Assembly: GCA_022457155.1 (NCBI GenBank)
Contig: JAJGOT010000416.1
Location: 62,001-126,000, forward strand
Direction: 5' to 3'
Source: Cladopsammia gracilis
Taxonomy: Eukaryota; Cnidaria; Anthozoa; Scleractinia; Dendrophylliidae
DNA: 64,000 nt
Shown: positions 36,132 to 49,132 of the stretch, one piece after another
How the letters are laid out: each line of letters begins with the position of its first letter
Position numbering within the stretch: position 1 is the first letter of the stretch
The notes under the pieces: model-generated
What the model was told of the DNA's origin: nothing
What the model saw: only the letters and a program-made list of their open reading frames with translations
Databases searched by the model: none
Made by a program: the position numbers and the translations under genes

Positions 36132-39100
36132 ATGTTTGGAGAGCTCCATCTTTGGCTTGTCGTCTGCGCCATTTCCGCTGCTGTACTGTTTGCCCAAGGC
36201 AGTCAAGGTACATGAAAACAGCGTTTGTTTTTTTGATTTGTTATTAAGACTGAAAATTATAATATGTTTGCAATTAGTAGTAGTTTTCTAAAGTTAAGTG
36301 GCATTTTCAACTGAAGGAAGCCAACAAAGATTTCGGGGTGGTGCGCGTATTCACTCGGAAGGAGGAAGTTAGCATACAATAAACTGTTATCGACAATATG
36401 CTCAAGGAGTTTACCCATGTTATCTTCGATAATTAATCACAAATGAGCGGCAGTATATTTCATTTCAGATTATCTGTTTTTTTTTTTCTTTCACAGCAGC
36501 CAGTTTCAAAGCTGGAAAACGCAACGTCACTCCACCCAGTCCAGGGTTGTTCGCTTGTGAGCAGATCTCGTTCGATAAACCTTTCTCTGGTGGTAAAGCC
36601 GTTAAAGTTCTTGCTTCATTTGGTCACTCAGTTAAGAACCCAACCCGTGGTAACGGTGCTGCTATTTGGGTGGAATCAGAAGATAAAAATCAATTCCGTG
36701 CTTGTATCTATGAGTATGGCGACGGTTCAAATAAAACTGCAGAGATCAACTGGCTTGCCCTGCAATCTGCACCTTCTGGCGCTCAAATAGGAACCACTTC
36801 CTTGGACTCGTGGACCACTGGAACAAAATGCAAAAAGATCGACTTCTCTCAGGTTAGTTTCACTTGTGAAAATCCTTAAAGTGCACATCAAGTGAAATTT
36901 CACTACCATTCTTTTTCGGTAATCTGAAAAAGGTGTTTAAAGAATTATTTTGACGGGAGAATAAGTCACTTGAAGTGGCGGCAACATATTTTAACAAGAG
37001 ACGCAAGTTGGGCGTATTAGACAAGGACCTTGGTTCTAGTGACGTCATTAGTGATTTACAACTGAGCGCGTCACTCGTTTTACAGTGGAGTTTTGGCAAC
37101 TTGTGGAAGGATTATTTCGATTGAATATGGCTGAAAGCGACGCGTATTTTAGCTCCAGGTTCGTCCCCTTCTCCGTTATGTTTTGTTGTGATCGAACACA
37201 CGGATGACGTCACAAATACCTTTTGGCCGCGAAGAAAATGTCGCAAATTTGAGGCCCCGGCGGGAGTTTTCAAACCGCTAAAAATAGTGGATCCTCTTCG
37301 CGCAAAAGGGAAAGACGATTAAAAATGAAATACAACAACAACAACAACTTTATTTTTACAATTACAACAACAAATAAAAGTGATGTAAACAACACAAAAC
37401 CCTAAAACAAAACGTAGCGAAATTTCACTTCATGTGCATTTTAAATAAGCATTTAAGGTATACAAGGTATGGCTTTTGGGCATTTTGGGCCCTAGCAGGG
37501 TATGCCAAAACGCTTTATTTGGTCTGGAACATGCGGCATAAAACATGCAGGCAACTAATTAATATTCTTCAATTGCAGGCCTCTGTGATAATAATTTCGC
37601 ATATCTGCGGCACTCCGTAAACGGGCTAAATAAATATGTTTGGTGTACCTCTTCCCCCCTACCCCCTTCCCTCTGCAATTTAAGGAAAAAATTATCAAAG
37701 TTACCATGTTCTTCTTAACTCTGACAAAACGCTTTGTTTAGTCTGGAATAGTATATACCAGATTTCAGGAATGCGGCACTAAACAGTCATCTAATTACTA
37801 TTATAGAATAAGACTCTGTGATATAACTTAACACAATATTTTGAAAGTACCTCCCTGCCCCCTTTTCATATACAATTTGCAAAGCTTTGTTTGGCCATTG
37901 CCAGAAATAGTAACAGTATAGTAACAATTAGGCTCAGAGATCTAATTATACAAATTATGTGAAACTAACATCACAGATATCTAAACCACTAAACTTCTTA
38001 ACTTCTTCAGGTGACAAAATCTATTGTTCATCAGCAAGGTAGTTTTTATTCAACAACGTTCCCCCAAAAGCGGGATTGGAACCAAGTCACACCAGATTTT
38101 GAAACCAAGCCGTTTCGAAAGAGAACAAGTTACAGGCATTTCACAAAGTGCAGGGGGACTGGCGCTCACGTATACGCACACGCACACGTGTACACCAATT
38201 CCGGCGACACCCTTCACGCACATTCGCACTCACAAATCGCATCCACGTACTAAAGCACCCAGTCACTCACTCGATCGCTCATCCATCTATCCATGGATCC
38301 ATTACAATCTAATTTTACAATTTATCCTTTCACCAGACTGATTGCATTTAGCAAGTGTGTTTGTTCTACTATTATATTCTACATTGCTTGGTATATAGTT
38401 ATGATACGCATTTTATCTTGTAGTGGTCATAAATTATGCAGGGTCCCTATTGATACCAGCCTAGTGCTGAAAGGGTCACTCTGCTTAAATAAAGATGACT
38501 TGACTTGATACCGTGACATATGTTCGTTTTCTATATATATATATATTTTTCCTTTATCCACTGTATTTTCATTCACTTAGCCTGGGTTTTCATATTCCTT
38601 CGTTTTTATCTAAAGCTTTTTTTTTTCTCATTTATTTTCCAGCGTTTCTTGTCTCCTCCAAACATACTTGTGACTCCTAGACATAAGTTTCCAAAGAGAC
38701 CTCAGGACGCCATGGCCGTTTGGGCCGAGGACTTCGCCGAGGACAGTTTTAAGATTTGTCTAAAGGAAGTGAAGATTTTCGACGGACTGCACAGAAACTT
38801 AAAAATCGTGAGTGAAATAATGTCTTTTATGCTTCCCTACCCTCATGCATGTGAACTAAGTAGAATAGCTGCATAGTCCGAGCTTGTTTATTGGGCTCCC
38901 CGTGAACACAGAAAACCACACATTAATGGAGTAAATTGGTTAAGGGCAAAATCACAAAATCACAACGCCGCTTTAACTAAAAATAAACATTTATGAAAGA
39001 AATTGTTTGAAATATATTTTATGAAATGTTTGGCCCATGCAGTAATGGCGAAGGCCAGAAAACGCCACACCCTAGCAAAAGGCTTTAATGTACAACGCGG

Positions 39101-39653
39101 ATTGGCCAAACCTAAACCTTCACTCGATGAAGATCTTTAGTGAATGATCGATAATCATCCACGATGTCATACATAATATAACTGCAATTGGGGGTACAAT
39201 TAAATGCAAAGCCCTGAGTCCCATTACACAAACCCGAATGTGATCACGCAAGCCTGTCACGCTATAAATGCTCACCTGAGTGTTACCTTACAAGTTAATT
39301 TACATATCAAGCTGCAATGAGGGAAGGATGCATAAAAATCCTATTCGCTAGCCATTTTTTCTTTTTATGTTATTCAATGTATCAAACACGTTTTTATACC
39401 CCTATGATGCACAATGAAAGAATCTCCAAGAAGGACGAACATTTATTTCTTCAACTCAATATCAATAAAGGTTTTTTTTTTTTATGTGAAAAAAAAAAAC
39501 ATCGTATCGTAGCACAATGTTCTTTGAAATAAGCTCATTATAGATAAACGGTTAGGAAAATATTTGTTATGTGAAAATGTAGCTAACATTTTTGAATTTT
39601 CTCTTATTGTTAAGCGCTTTTGAATATTATTTTATAGTATTAGCGCTATATAA

Positions 39654-39704
<51 letters not shown>

Positions 39705-42700
39705 ATAAAAGCAAAAAGGAAAAAAAATCAAACAAACTGCAACAACACAGCTGCAAGAACCCCTTCGTTTCTTCAAAAGTGTCATGCAGTGAAGTCACCC
39801 ATCTTGTTGTCATTTTCAGCTGTAGGATAAACCTTCTAACAGCTAAATTAAGACACGAGGCCGCTTTGATAAATCATTAACCCTTGGACCTACACGCAAA
39901 CTTATATCCCACCGTGGTACAAGGGGGGGGGGGGGGGGGGGGGGGGGGGAGGGGGGTGTTGCAACCTCCTCTTGGGTTTTTAGCATGTTACAATTTTTCG
40001 GAAATATTTTACATTTAATAGATAGCCTGTGATGTGCTATACGAGATAAGGTAAATATTATGGGTTGTGGCGCTGCTGTGGGTCCGTGATTTTATTCAAA
40101 ATGGCCGCCAAGATGGCCGCCATCTTGGATTTGAATTAAAAAATTCAAATTTATCGGAAAAATGCGGAAATTGCAAATGCGTTTTTTCAAGAGTTGCAAA
40201 ATAACATACAATTAAACATTTTGACGCTTTTGGTAGCATTTTTTATGTTTTTATTTTCGCCAAAAAAGGGTGAAAAACGCGTTTTTATTAAAAAAAATGG
40301 CTTGACCTCATGCTACTTATGACGTCATATATCGTTGCCATAGAAATCGCTTTTCGCTAAATCGTCTTGAAAAATCGGAAAAAAACCTAAGGGGGATCCA
40401 CCCCCTCCCCCACTCCCTGTACGTCTGAGGGTTAAACAGTGCATGTGGTTGAATTTCATTTACATAACCACACTTGCCTGGTGGCACTTTTATTGATTCT
40501 TTATATGCAGAACTGGATGGCATATACGAACCTCAAAGTTGAGAATTTTACATTGTCCGACAGTCTTGTGTTTACAAACAACAACTCGCCATCTCAACAA
40601 GATAATTATGCCTTCTGCCAGGTAAGATATAATTAATTTAATTACGACACCAAAAAACGTTCAGATTCAGCTTTATGCAAATACATTGATTATTCCAAAG
40701 CAAAAAAATAAGAAAGAAAGAAAGAAAGAAAGAAAGAGAAATAAAACACAAACAAGAAACAAAGAGTTTGCCTTCACGTCACCCATGCATGTGATAATTG
40801 AAAACATTAAGCTATGCCATACACATTTAACATGTAATTTTTTATGGTGGGATTTAGGGATGAGCTCACTATAATCTCTGAAAATATGCCCCCAGAATTG
40901 AGGCCCGCATCTCACCACAGCTTCTGTTAATCGAGTTCCCGCCAGAGAAGTTCATGTCGAGGGATCGTTGATCTCGATCTGATTCTGGTGGTGCTAGAAG
41001 GAGAGGTTGGTACCTTAAAACCAATCCGTTCTGGGTAGAAGATACTCGTAGCCTTGGCAGGCAGCTCGTCTGGGGAAGGAAAACCCAAACTGAGAAAAAC
41101 TCGGTCCCTGTGTGGAGATCAAGCGCAGGGCCAATCAACCAGCCTTTTAAAATACATTTAGATTACAAAAAAAAAAAAAAACAGAAATCCTTTGATAACA
41201 AGAACAGTTATACGGCAGAACTTGAAGGAGGATGATTGAATGGCCCCGTATGCTACACCACGAGAAACAGGGTAGATGATAACGATGAATATTACAATAG
41301 AATGTTAAAGAAATTAAGTAATGCTCCACATAAGAACTATAGTAAACTTCATTGTTCTGCGGCATTGGCTTTTTCCCACATAGAATATCTTTGATTTCAA
41401 GAATAGTGGAGGGGCTGGTGGTTCATAATTATATTTCATTATAAAAATACAGAAAATCCAGTTGCGTCAAATATAATTATTTTAGGAAATGTTCCTGCTT
41501 AACCAATCAGAATAGCAGAAGACAATACCTACTAATTTTGTTTCTTTGATGAAGTTTCCCAAACACAATATCTTTTAAAAATTGCATGTTGTGCGATTGG
41601 GTGTCAAAATACTTGAAAACTTGAAAAAATTAGACTTAATGCACCTTGGACCTTAACTTTTTAGCGGTTTTTGAGTCTAGGCCAATGAGATCACTAGTTA
41701 CGTAACAATGAAAATAGTTCACATTCCATCGTGCATTGCCGTTCAGCGCTATCCTTCTTATGCGGATCATTACTTAAAACAAACTATAACCAGGCATGTA
41801 TGACTTTATAATACGCTACACCATTTATGTACGTTGCAGAAACTCAACTTCACAGATCCATTTTTTGCTCCTCCTGTGGTAGCGGTTACACCAAAGCGCA
41901 TTTATAATAACAAAAATTCACGTTTATCTGGATCCGGATGTAACGCAATCACCGCGTGGGTTGAGGTGAGAAGGAGTGCAATAAGCTGCAAATTCGATTA
42001 TAAAGTGCCAAGGAGAATAAAATCAAAACAAAACTGGGTGGTCTCGAGACTGCGAAATTTTCAAATGCTAAGGCATCTATGTGCCCATAAGTCTCGCGTC
42101 TAAAATTCGACGCACTTATTGCTATTTATAGGTGTGGGTCATTTGGCTAAAGCTTTATACACAATGTTTTCACTTTCGTCAAAATTCAGAAGCATTAAAC
42201 AACAGATTTCGATTCCAAAGTGCTAATGAATTGTAGATAGTTAAAAACTACACATCCGGGCCAAATTTTGAAGTGCAAGAGCATTTCGTTCAAGAGTTAT
42301 AGGCGAACGAGTATTTGATATTTTTAGTATGGATATTTTAAGTGTGGATGTATGGAGCGGCCAACATGGCGGCCAAAATTTCAAAGTCTTATATACACCA
42401 AAAATCTCATCACAAAATATTGTATTCACTATACGTTGCATTATATTGGCTAAGAAGCGTCTATAATGCAAAAATAACTTTCAACTGGTTCAATTTTGTT
42501 TATTTTCACGGCTTATCTGAAAGAGCGTGACGAATTGCGTGACACATTTAAAATACCATATTGGAAACAGCTTTGTAGGATGTATGCTTCAGATTTTTAT
42601 GACGTCATGTGCAAACAATCTACATGTATTCAAAATATTGCAGAATTTCGTTGTCTCACTTGTATATGAGTAGCTTGATATTAAATTTTCTTTTCCAAAT

Positions 42701-45700
42701 TATGTTAATAAACATAATTTAGTTAGTGTGAGTAAAACTATCTATTGGAGGTAAAATATTTCCGATATATTGTAACACCGCAACAATCCAGGGAAGGGGT
42801 TATATTACATCCAAATTTATAAAGAGAGTAATGTCTTGGAAACAAAATTAATTTCCTTAGTACATTACATACTATGTAATTGAAATTACATCACTACCGC
42901 AGAATGACGCGAGTAAAAAGTGATTTTATTACATTTCTATTTTTTCTTTTTAACTTTTAGCACACATCCAAGTCTGATACAGAGATCTGTGTAAAAAACT
43001 ACCACGCTAACAATAATAAGAACACCATTGAAGTTGACTATTTGGTTATAGGAGGTAGGTAAAATACAACTGTCCTCTCGATCTTTACAAAGTCGGCTGC
43101 AATACAAATCAAAACTTTGTATGTGCTACAAGAGCAAATGCAAAAAATACGAAATACAACTCCTCCTTTACGCATATATGTAAGCAAATGTGAAGAGAAT
43201 GTGGAATTTAGTACAGTAACATGAAATCAATATGAGGCAAACATAGTCTTTGCTTTGGGACAAATATGACATTTGCTATCTGATTTTTCTTTTTTCACCG
43301 AGAGTTCTCTGGTTGCTTGTTTCCACCTGTGACCTGTTCAAGTTTACAATTAAACTTTTTAAACATCAACCTTATTTTCGATTATTTAAATTACTGGGAT
43401 GTTAAGTCAACTTCATAACGCGTTAAAGTCGGAAAAAGACAAAACAGCATGTTTTGTATTAATTATAAAGGCTATCAATGACTGAAAAGTAAAGAAGAAA
43501 CGAATATTCAACCTACCCAACAAGTTCTTTTCCCTGCTCTTCAACGTGCACCTCATTTATTTTGAGTACTAACAACACTCAGTATGTTTATTTTTGTTAA
43601 ACATACTTCTAGACCTGGATCCGTGTTTAGGTGTAATCTGTGATTATCACGGTCTATGTAAGGCTTTTGGGCCTTACGATGCCCGCTGTGTATGCGTTGA
43701 CAGCTGCCCATCATACCAAGAACCAGTTTGTTCCTCTAACGGAACTACGTATGACAACAACTGTCTCTTTGAGCAGGAAATGTGCCTGATGCAGATGAAC
43801 TACACAGTGCAACATCCTGGGAGCTGTGAAGGTACATTCTAAGCAGTACTTAGTGCTGTGACTGTTAACAGAATACCTTTGAGTATGACTTTACAATGCA
43901 GTGTATTACTGGTAATTTGTTGCTGCTAAAGAAACAAGGAACAATCAGGCCACAGTAGACAACATTGTATGTTAACGCCAACTATCATGGGGCCATTCAT
44001 GTAACGCATTTACAAAATAATATACAAACAATATAAAAAAATCATACCCTTTCAAATTCTTTTAAACACATTGAAATGTTTTCCTTAAGCTGTGACCCTA
44101 TATACACTGTTTTAATTTAAATCTATTTTAATAAAACTGTTTTTTTTTTCTTTGAAGCTAGACAATGACCAACTGTTATATATTTTTACTTATGTCTACT
44201 TCCAGCATTTTAATTCCCTGGTGCTAATTTATATTTGTTTTTATTTCATTTTATAGGGTTTCCATTTCAGCGTGGTCGGCGTCACATGCCCCATATACCA
44301 TCCTTGGGATACTCTCATTGTGAAGTCATTCGTTTCCAACCTTTTGTGTTTTATCCTGACAAAACCATTCAAATACAGATAACTGTCAATCACATCGATA
44401 CCAGTGACAAGTCCTATGTCCATGATGCCGCTGTGTCATGGATTGAAGATGTGAATTACGATGGATTCACTGCGTGCGTGATGGTGGCAGGTTTTAACGA
44501 GCGCATGTCCAGTGCTAACGTGTCAGTGGACTGGATTGCTTATCAGGGAGCTCCTATGGGTGGGGTTACTGGAGAAGTGCGCATATCACAGTGGTGGACT
44601 GGAACGACCTGTCAAACAGTGAACTTCCCTTCGGTGAGGGTTTTTTATTTCTCTTTGCTTTCTTTTCTTATTTTATTTCCCAGTCGCCTCCCCCCACCCT
44701 TCCACTCCAAAAAAATAGTATGATCACTTTAACCCTCGGACGAATTTTATAAATTTTATAAATTTTATAAATTATATATATATATATTTTTTTTACGAAT
44801 TTTAGGGACGGATTTTATAGGAAAATAGGGTATCACCTACCAAATATAAAACAGTTATCTCCTTCGGAAGTAACCAATGAATTAATGAACTCTCGTAATT
44901 ATTTTGTAAATATTCAATTATTGAAATTCATTCTTTCATGCTTAGATTTCCGCAATAATCAAATTATTAATCCAGACTGATGTATCTTAATTGTACTTTC
45001 CCTTTCTTTGTTATACTATTGTAATTTTATTTTGTTATGTTGTAATGCTTTGCAATACTGTAAGGATTTATAGTCATGCAAATAAAGCTACTTGTTGTTG
45101 TTGTTGTTGAACAAAGTGGAGAGTTGGGAAAGAAACACATTTTGGTAAATTATGGACAGGAGGCAGCTGCAATATTTGCTGTTTGAAAAACTGCCAGCGC
45201 TATAGGGTTTGATTAAATAACTTGCATTACGTTACCTATTACGTCATTTTTATTGCTGTACCGTTGTTGATCATAGCCCTAAGCCAATCAGCGCATGAGA
45301 ATTGGTCAAGTTTTCACCTTCAGTTTTTGTTGCCATTTGTAGCTCAACCATTCTTTGATTTAGCAATGGTCATTTCAGGATTCCATACATGTAGTTAAAA
45401 CTTAGATCATGTAAAATGCACGGGGGTTCTACTCTAAAGGTTAAAGTGCTTTAATTTTCTGTACAAACAATTATCATGTATTAAATTCTTAGAAATTGAG
45501 AAATTATAAAAGTATATACTTACATATCCAATGACAAGTCTGTATAATCATTGCACCTCGAGTTTAAGTATGAGGGCCTTCATGATCATATTGGTACATA
45601 GCAAGACATTGATCTAGTAGTCTACTTTGTACTAATTCTATGATTTTTCTCATTTCTCACAGTTTTCAAAGCTACCTTCCGTTTTTGTAACCGTGGCTCA

Positions 45701-46504
45701 TCACCATGCAGGACTGAAGAGGGACGCTGCCAGTATTTGGTTGGAGGACATCACACAATCTTCTTTCAAAATATGTTTGAGGGAACTGCAAAATTACGCA
45801 GGTTCACATGAGGATATTTACGTTGTAAGTATTACTTAATACTTTGTTGTTTTTAATTATCCATCGTGGTATATGTAATGATTGTAATCTGTTACAAGAA
45901 CAGTCAAATTCAGCATCTTTCAGCTTTTTTGCTCCAATTGCGCAAATTTAAAGTGATGATTGCAGTATATGGTGAAAGACAAGGTATTTGCGCCATTTTG
46001 TTACTCAAAATAGCTTAAAATGGCGGGAAACTTTAAATTTAAAACGTTATGTCTTTTGATTGGATCAACATTTTCGAAAAACGTTTTCATTTTTGAGATC
46101 CTTGTGGCAAGGACTTTCATAAACCGTCATTAGATATCTCACTCGACGAAAACTACACATAATATTGGCACAAATTTCGCGACGTCATTTTCCCGCCAGC
46201 AATTGCCAAAATCTGAAAAACTAAAAAATTGTTTTAAGGAATCACAAGATCTAATATAATGTAGTAAAATATCAGATTGATCGCATTAAAACTTGCAAAG
46301 TTGAATGAACCACGGAGTTTTATGCTCTCACATATGCGCACCGTAATTGAAAACTATAGAAACGAGACACATTTTTAATGGTTCCGACACTGTTTCTGCG
46401 TTATATGATTCCCTTTTAGCGAGTATAAAGTATTCAAAAGCTGACTGATTCATTTTATAAATTTTATTAATATTTTCTTTTCTATTTTTCTCTTCAATCT
46501 GATC

Positions 46505-46535
<31 letters not shown>

Positions 46536-47632
46536 GAACTGGTTGGCATTTTCGTCTCTACACAAGCCTCTTTTCTCAGAACACAATTCAGTTTATTTTG
46601 CAAACTCCCAACCTCCTGCTGCAGATCACAATAACGCTTTCTGCAAGGTAATTATTATTCATTATTTTATTTTTATGTAGTTTGATTGTTTTGGTTTATA
46701 CTTTACTCTTTATTTATTTTTTTATTTTGTTGTGCCTTTTTGTTTACGTTTTTTTAAATATAGATTCATTTTGAAGAATAGCATTTTAGACATGCCAATG
46801 ATCATAAGAAACATTCAATATATATTTATTCTCTTTTTTAGGATGTTACCTACACAAAGGTGTATCAAAATGCCCCAAGCGTTTTTGTAGCCGCCAACCA
46901 CACCTCGAATGGTGGAAACCGAGACCCCATGCACAATTCCATAACCGCCTGGGTAGAGGTAAGTCAAGGGAATTTCCGTCAAGATCCAACCTCGCTCAAT
47001 GCAGGAAGACCTTGGAAGCTAGGTTGATAAAGTTCTCTTTTATGATGATGTAACTCAACACATTGTAATTTCAATCGAGCTAAAACAGAGAAAATTATCC
47101 ATTTGCAATTATTGTCACTATTTTTTTAAATTCGCATGCCCTCACTTCTTGATTTCACAATTTTAAAAATTTAGCTAACATTTCTTTAATTAAAGATAAA
47201 ATTGAGTTGACCATGTTACATAACGAATTAGCTATCAAACTATATCTGAGTAACAAGATAAAGAGAATGGTTTAATTTAGTGTCCGTGCATTTTGCTTAA
47301 CAAGTCTAACTACAGCAAATCTCAGTCAATCTTACGGGACGGCAGCTTAAAAGGGTATTTCTTAATGAAGTCACTTCTTAGATAGATTCAGAAACCCATA
47401 AGTGGGTAACCCACTTATGGGTTTCTGATAGACTAATAAGGAAACGCATATGATAGATATAAGACGCCTATATTTACAACAGGGTATTCCTTTTCGTGGC
47501 AAAAGCTACTGCTCTCAATATATCTTCATTTTATTTTGCAGTACATTAACACAACAGGGGCCCGAGTTTGTCTCAAGGAATTGTACGAGTCAAAGTATGA
47601 CCCACTTTCCATATCATACACTGTCTTGTCAG
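36132..47632 (+). CDS. Secreted protein with six H-type lectin domains and a Kazal-like module (3' end open)
   Basis: Twelve exons: 36132-36207 (signal peptide, MFGELHLWLVVC..), 36497-36852, 38643-38807, 40511-40621, 41840-41965, 42961-43054, 43613-43831, 44257-44633, 45663-45824, 46537-46647, 46842-46958, 47542-47632; all GT..AG, frames consistent, at least 668 residues. Exon 2 is lectin 1 (about 42-118), exons 3-4 lectin 2 (145-236), exons 5-6 lectin 3 (237-309). Exon 7 is a cysteine-rich follistatin/Kazal-like module ('PVCSSNGTTYDNNC'; 310-382). Exon 8 is lectin 4, exons 9-10 lectin 5 and exons 11-12 lectin 6. H-type lectins (snail agglutinin, discoidin) bind GalNAc-type glycans, so an extracellular glycan-binding role is inferred. 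Exon 12 ends phase 1 like exon 6, so a further exon is expected but not found. Exon 2 has a CAGCAG acceptor ambiguity of one codon. Confidence 0.85.
37330..37430 (-). mobile_element. Non-LTR retrotransposon 3' tail
   Basis: On the minus strand it reads 'aaataaagttgttgttgttg', an AATAAA-like signal followed by a TTG-repeat tail. It is the same style as the tail at 45085-45110. Only the extreme 3' end is recognised. Confidence 0.45.
38400..38510 (+). mobile_element. Non-LTR retrotransposon 3' tail in lectin intron
   Basis: Ends 'taaataaagatgacttgac', an AATAAA followed by a short repeated tail typical of CR1/L2-type LINE ends. Lies about 130 bp before lectin exon 3. Confidence 0.4.
39595..39705 (+). 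mobile_element. SINE/LINE 3' end with (ATT)n tail
   Basis: 'gttaagcgcttttgaatatt' and 'agcgctatataaattt' followed by about 15 ATT units. This is a familiar dispersed-repeat ending in marine invertebrates (from memory). Confidence 0.5.
39877..40435. mobile_element. TTAA-flanked inverted-repeat element
   Basis: Ends 'ttaacccttggacctacacg' and 'gtacgtctgagggttaa' are inverted, with TTAA at both edges. It contains a poly-G run at 39926-39956 and a 'atggccgccaagatggccgcc' palindrome near 40101. The same terminus appears alone at 32172 and 44731. Lies in a lectin intron. Confidence 0.7.
40712..40736. repeat. (GAAA)n microsatellite
   Basis: Six 'aaag' units just after lectin exon 4. Confidence 0.8.
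44820..45112 (+). mobile_element. Non-LTR retrotransposon 3' region
   Basis: AT-rich 3' region ending 'gcaaataaagctacttgttg' plus a TTG tail, in the intron after lectin exon 8. Confidence 0.4.
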
Positions 47633-48399
47633 GTAAAGGTGCAGCTTTATTATTTACTTTTTTTAATGGACAACTATTGTATTCATAGATATGTTAAAAT
47701 ACACCTTATTCAAAACTCGCCCAAAAAAACAGCAAACAAAAGAAAACTTAGAAATAGCAAACAAAAGTATACGAAGCTGTCATAATTCATTACATGATGT
47801 GGATTTCTCATAAGCTATTGCTGCGTTCGATTAATAAAAAATAAACATGAGGTTATTGGATATCAAATAGATGTAGTATAAAGACATAGGCAAAGTTTAA
47901 ATAATTTTAAAAAAATCTTTAAGCTTTGTTCAGACGTCTTAAAGATACACTGGAAAATTTGGACCATTTACAGACTTCATAAAATGTCTATAAATCTTGA
48001 ATTTACAGACTTGGTACTATCTCCTGTTGAAAACAAAATCTCTGTAAATTCGTCTGACAGACATTTTATACAGTTTTGTTGTCTTGTTCTTTATAAAATG
48101 TTTGTAAAATGTTTATAAATTATAGGAGCTGTAGTGAGAGGAAAGACTTACAATTTACAGACTTTATAAAATCTACCAACAATATTTCTAAATCTTCTAT
48201 TTACAAAGATTTAATAACGCCTAGTTTTCTAATATAAAATGTCTGTAAATGGCACTGCGTAATTTTAATTTTAATTCAGTTACCAAATCTCTGTAAATTA
48301 ATGTGGTCCCCAAGGGGAACACCTAATGACATACGAGGAATTATAAAATCTCTGTAAATTGACACAAACAAACATAATCTTTCTCCGAATCGTCTATAT
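47633..48399. other. No gene seen; 'ctctgtaaatt'-type sequence
   Basis: AT-rich. From about 47930 it is filled with variants of 'tttacagacttcataaaatg' and 'aaatctctgtaaatt' in mixed orientation, the same motif that forms the minisatellite at 48784 and recurs at 60160-60720. Confidence 0.5.
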
Positions 48400-48782
48400 A
48401 GAATTTTTAAAGCTATATCCAGTGTTCACTCACATAATCTAAGAAATTCAAAATACAGCCTTTTCGTTCCTAGACCGAGTACTGAAGCAGGCAAACGAAG
48501 TTTGCAATAGCGCGGTTCTGTTCTCTGGAACAGCTTGCCTTTGAGCGCTAAGATGTAGCTCACTCTTAGCTCTTTTAAATCATGCATTTCCTTTTATCTA
48601 ATTTAATGATAGTTAATAAAGGATACTTTTTATAGTTTTTTAGTATAATCCCGTATAGATAATGAATTTAGTTAGACAATTTAATTGAGTTACGTTATTA
48701 ATCTGTTGCTGATTAAGGCTCGACGGAAGAACATGTATTATGAATTGACACCGCGTACGATAAATAAAGTTTACCTACCTAA
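48400..48782 (+). pseudogene. Dead LINE end (C-terminal part of reverse-transcriptase ORF plus 3' tail)
   Basis: The frame from 48400 reads 'SSVHSHNLRNSKYSLFVPRP' then 'STEAGKRSLQ', a stop, 'RGSVLWNSLPL', a stop, and 'LTLSSFKSC'. The order 'F..PR..T..GK.S.....A..LWNSLP......SL..FK' is the usual C-terminus of many non-LTR retrotransposon proteins. Two in-frame stops show it is dead. It ends with 'gataaataaagtttacctac'. Confidence 0.75.
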
Positions 48783-48783
48783 C

Positions 48784-49132
48784 TGGGCATTATAAAATCG
48801 CTGTAAATTGACGCAAACGGAGCATCATAGAATCTCTGTAAATTGATGCAAACGGGGCATTATAAAATCTCTGTAAATTGACGCAAATGGGGCATTATAA
48901 AATCTCTGTAAATTGACGCAAACGGGGCACTATAAAATCTCTGTAAATTGACGCAAACGGGGCATTATGAAATCTCTGTAAATTGACGCAAACGGGGCAT
49001 CATAAAAACTCTGTAAATTGACGCAAACGGGGCACTATAAAATCTCTGTAAATTGACGCAAACGGGGCATTATGAAATCTCTGTAAATTGACGCAAACGG
49101 GGCATCACAAAATCTCTGTAAATTAACGCAAA
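48784..49132 (+). repeat. 36 bp minisatellite, about ten copies
   Basis: Unit 'ctctgtaaattgacgcaaac' plus 'ggggcattataaaat'. The copies are very alike with no spacers. It starts directly after the LINE tail. Confidence 0.9.

Noticed and set aside
48784..49132. CRISPR-like array
   Set aside because: Repeats of 36 bp without unique spacers, in an animal genome; a plain minisatellite.
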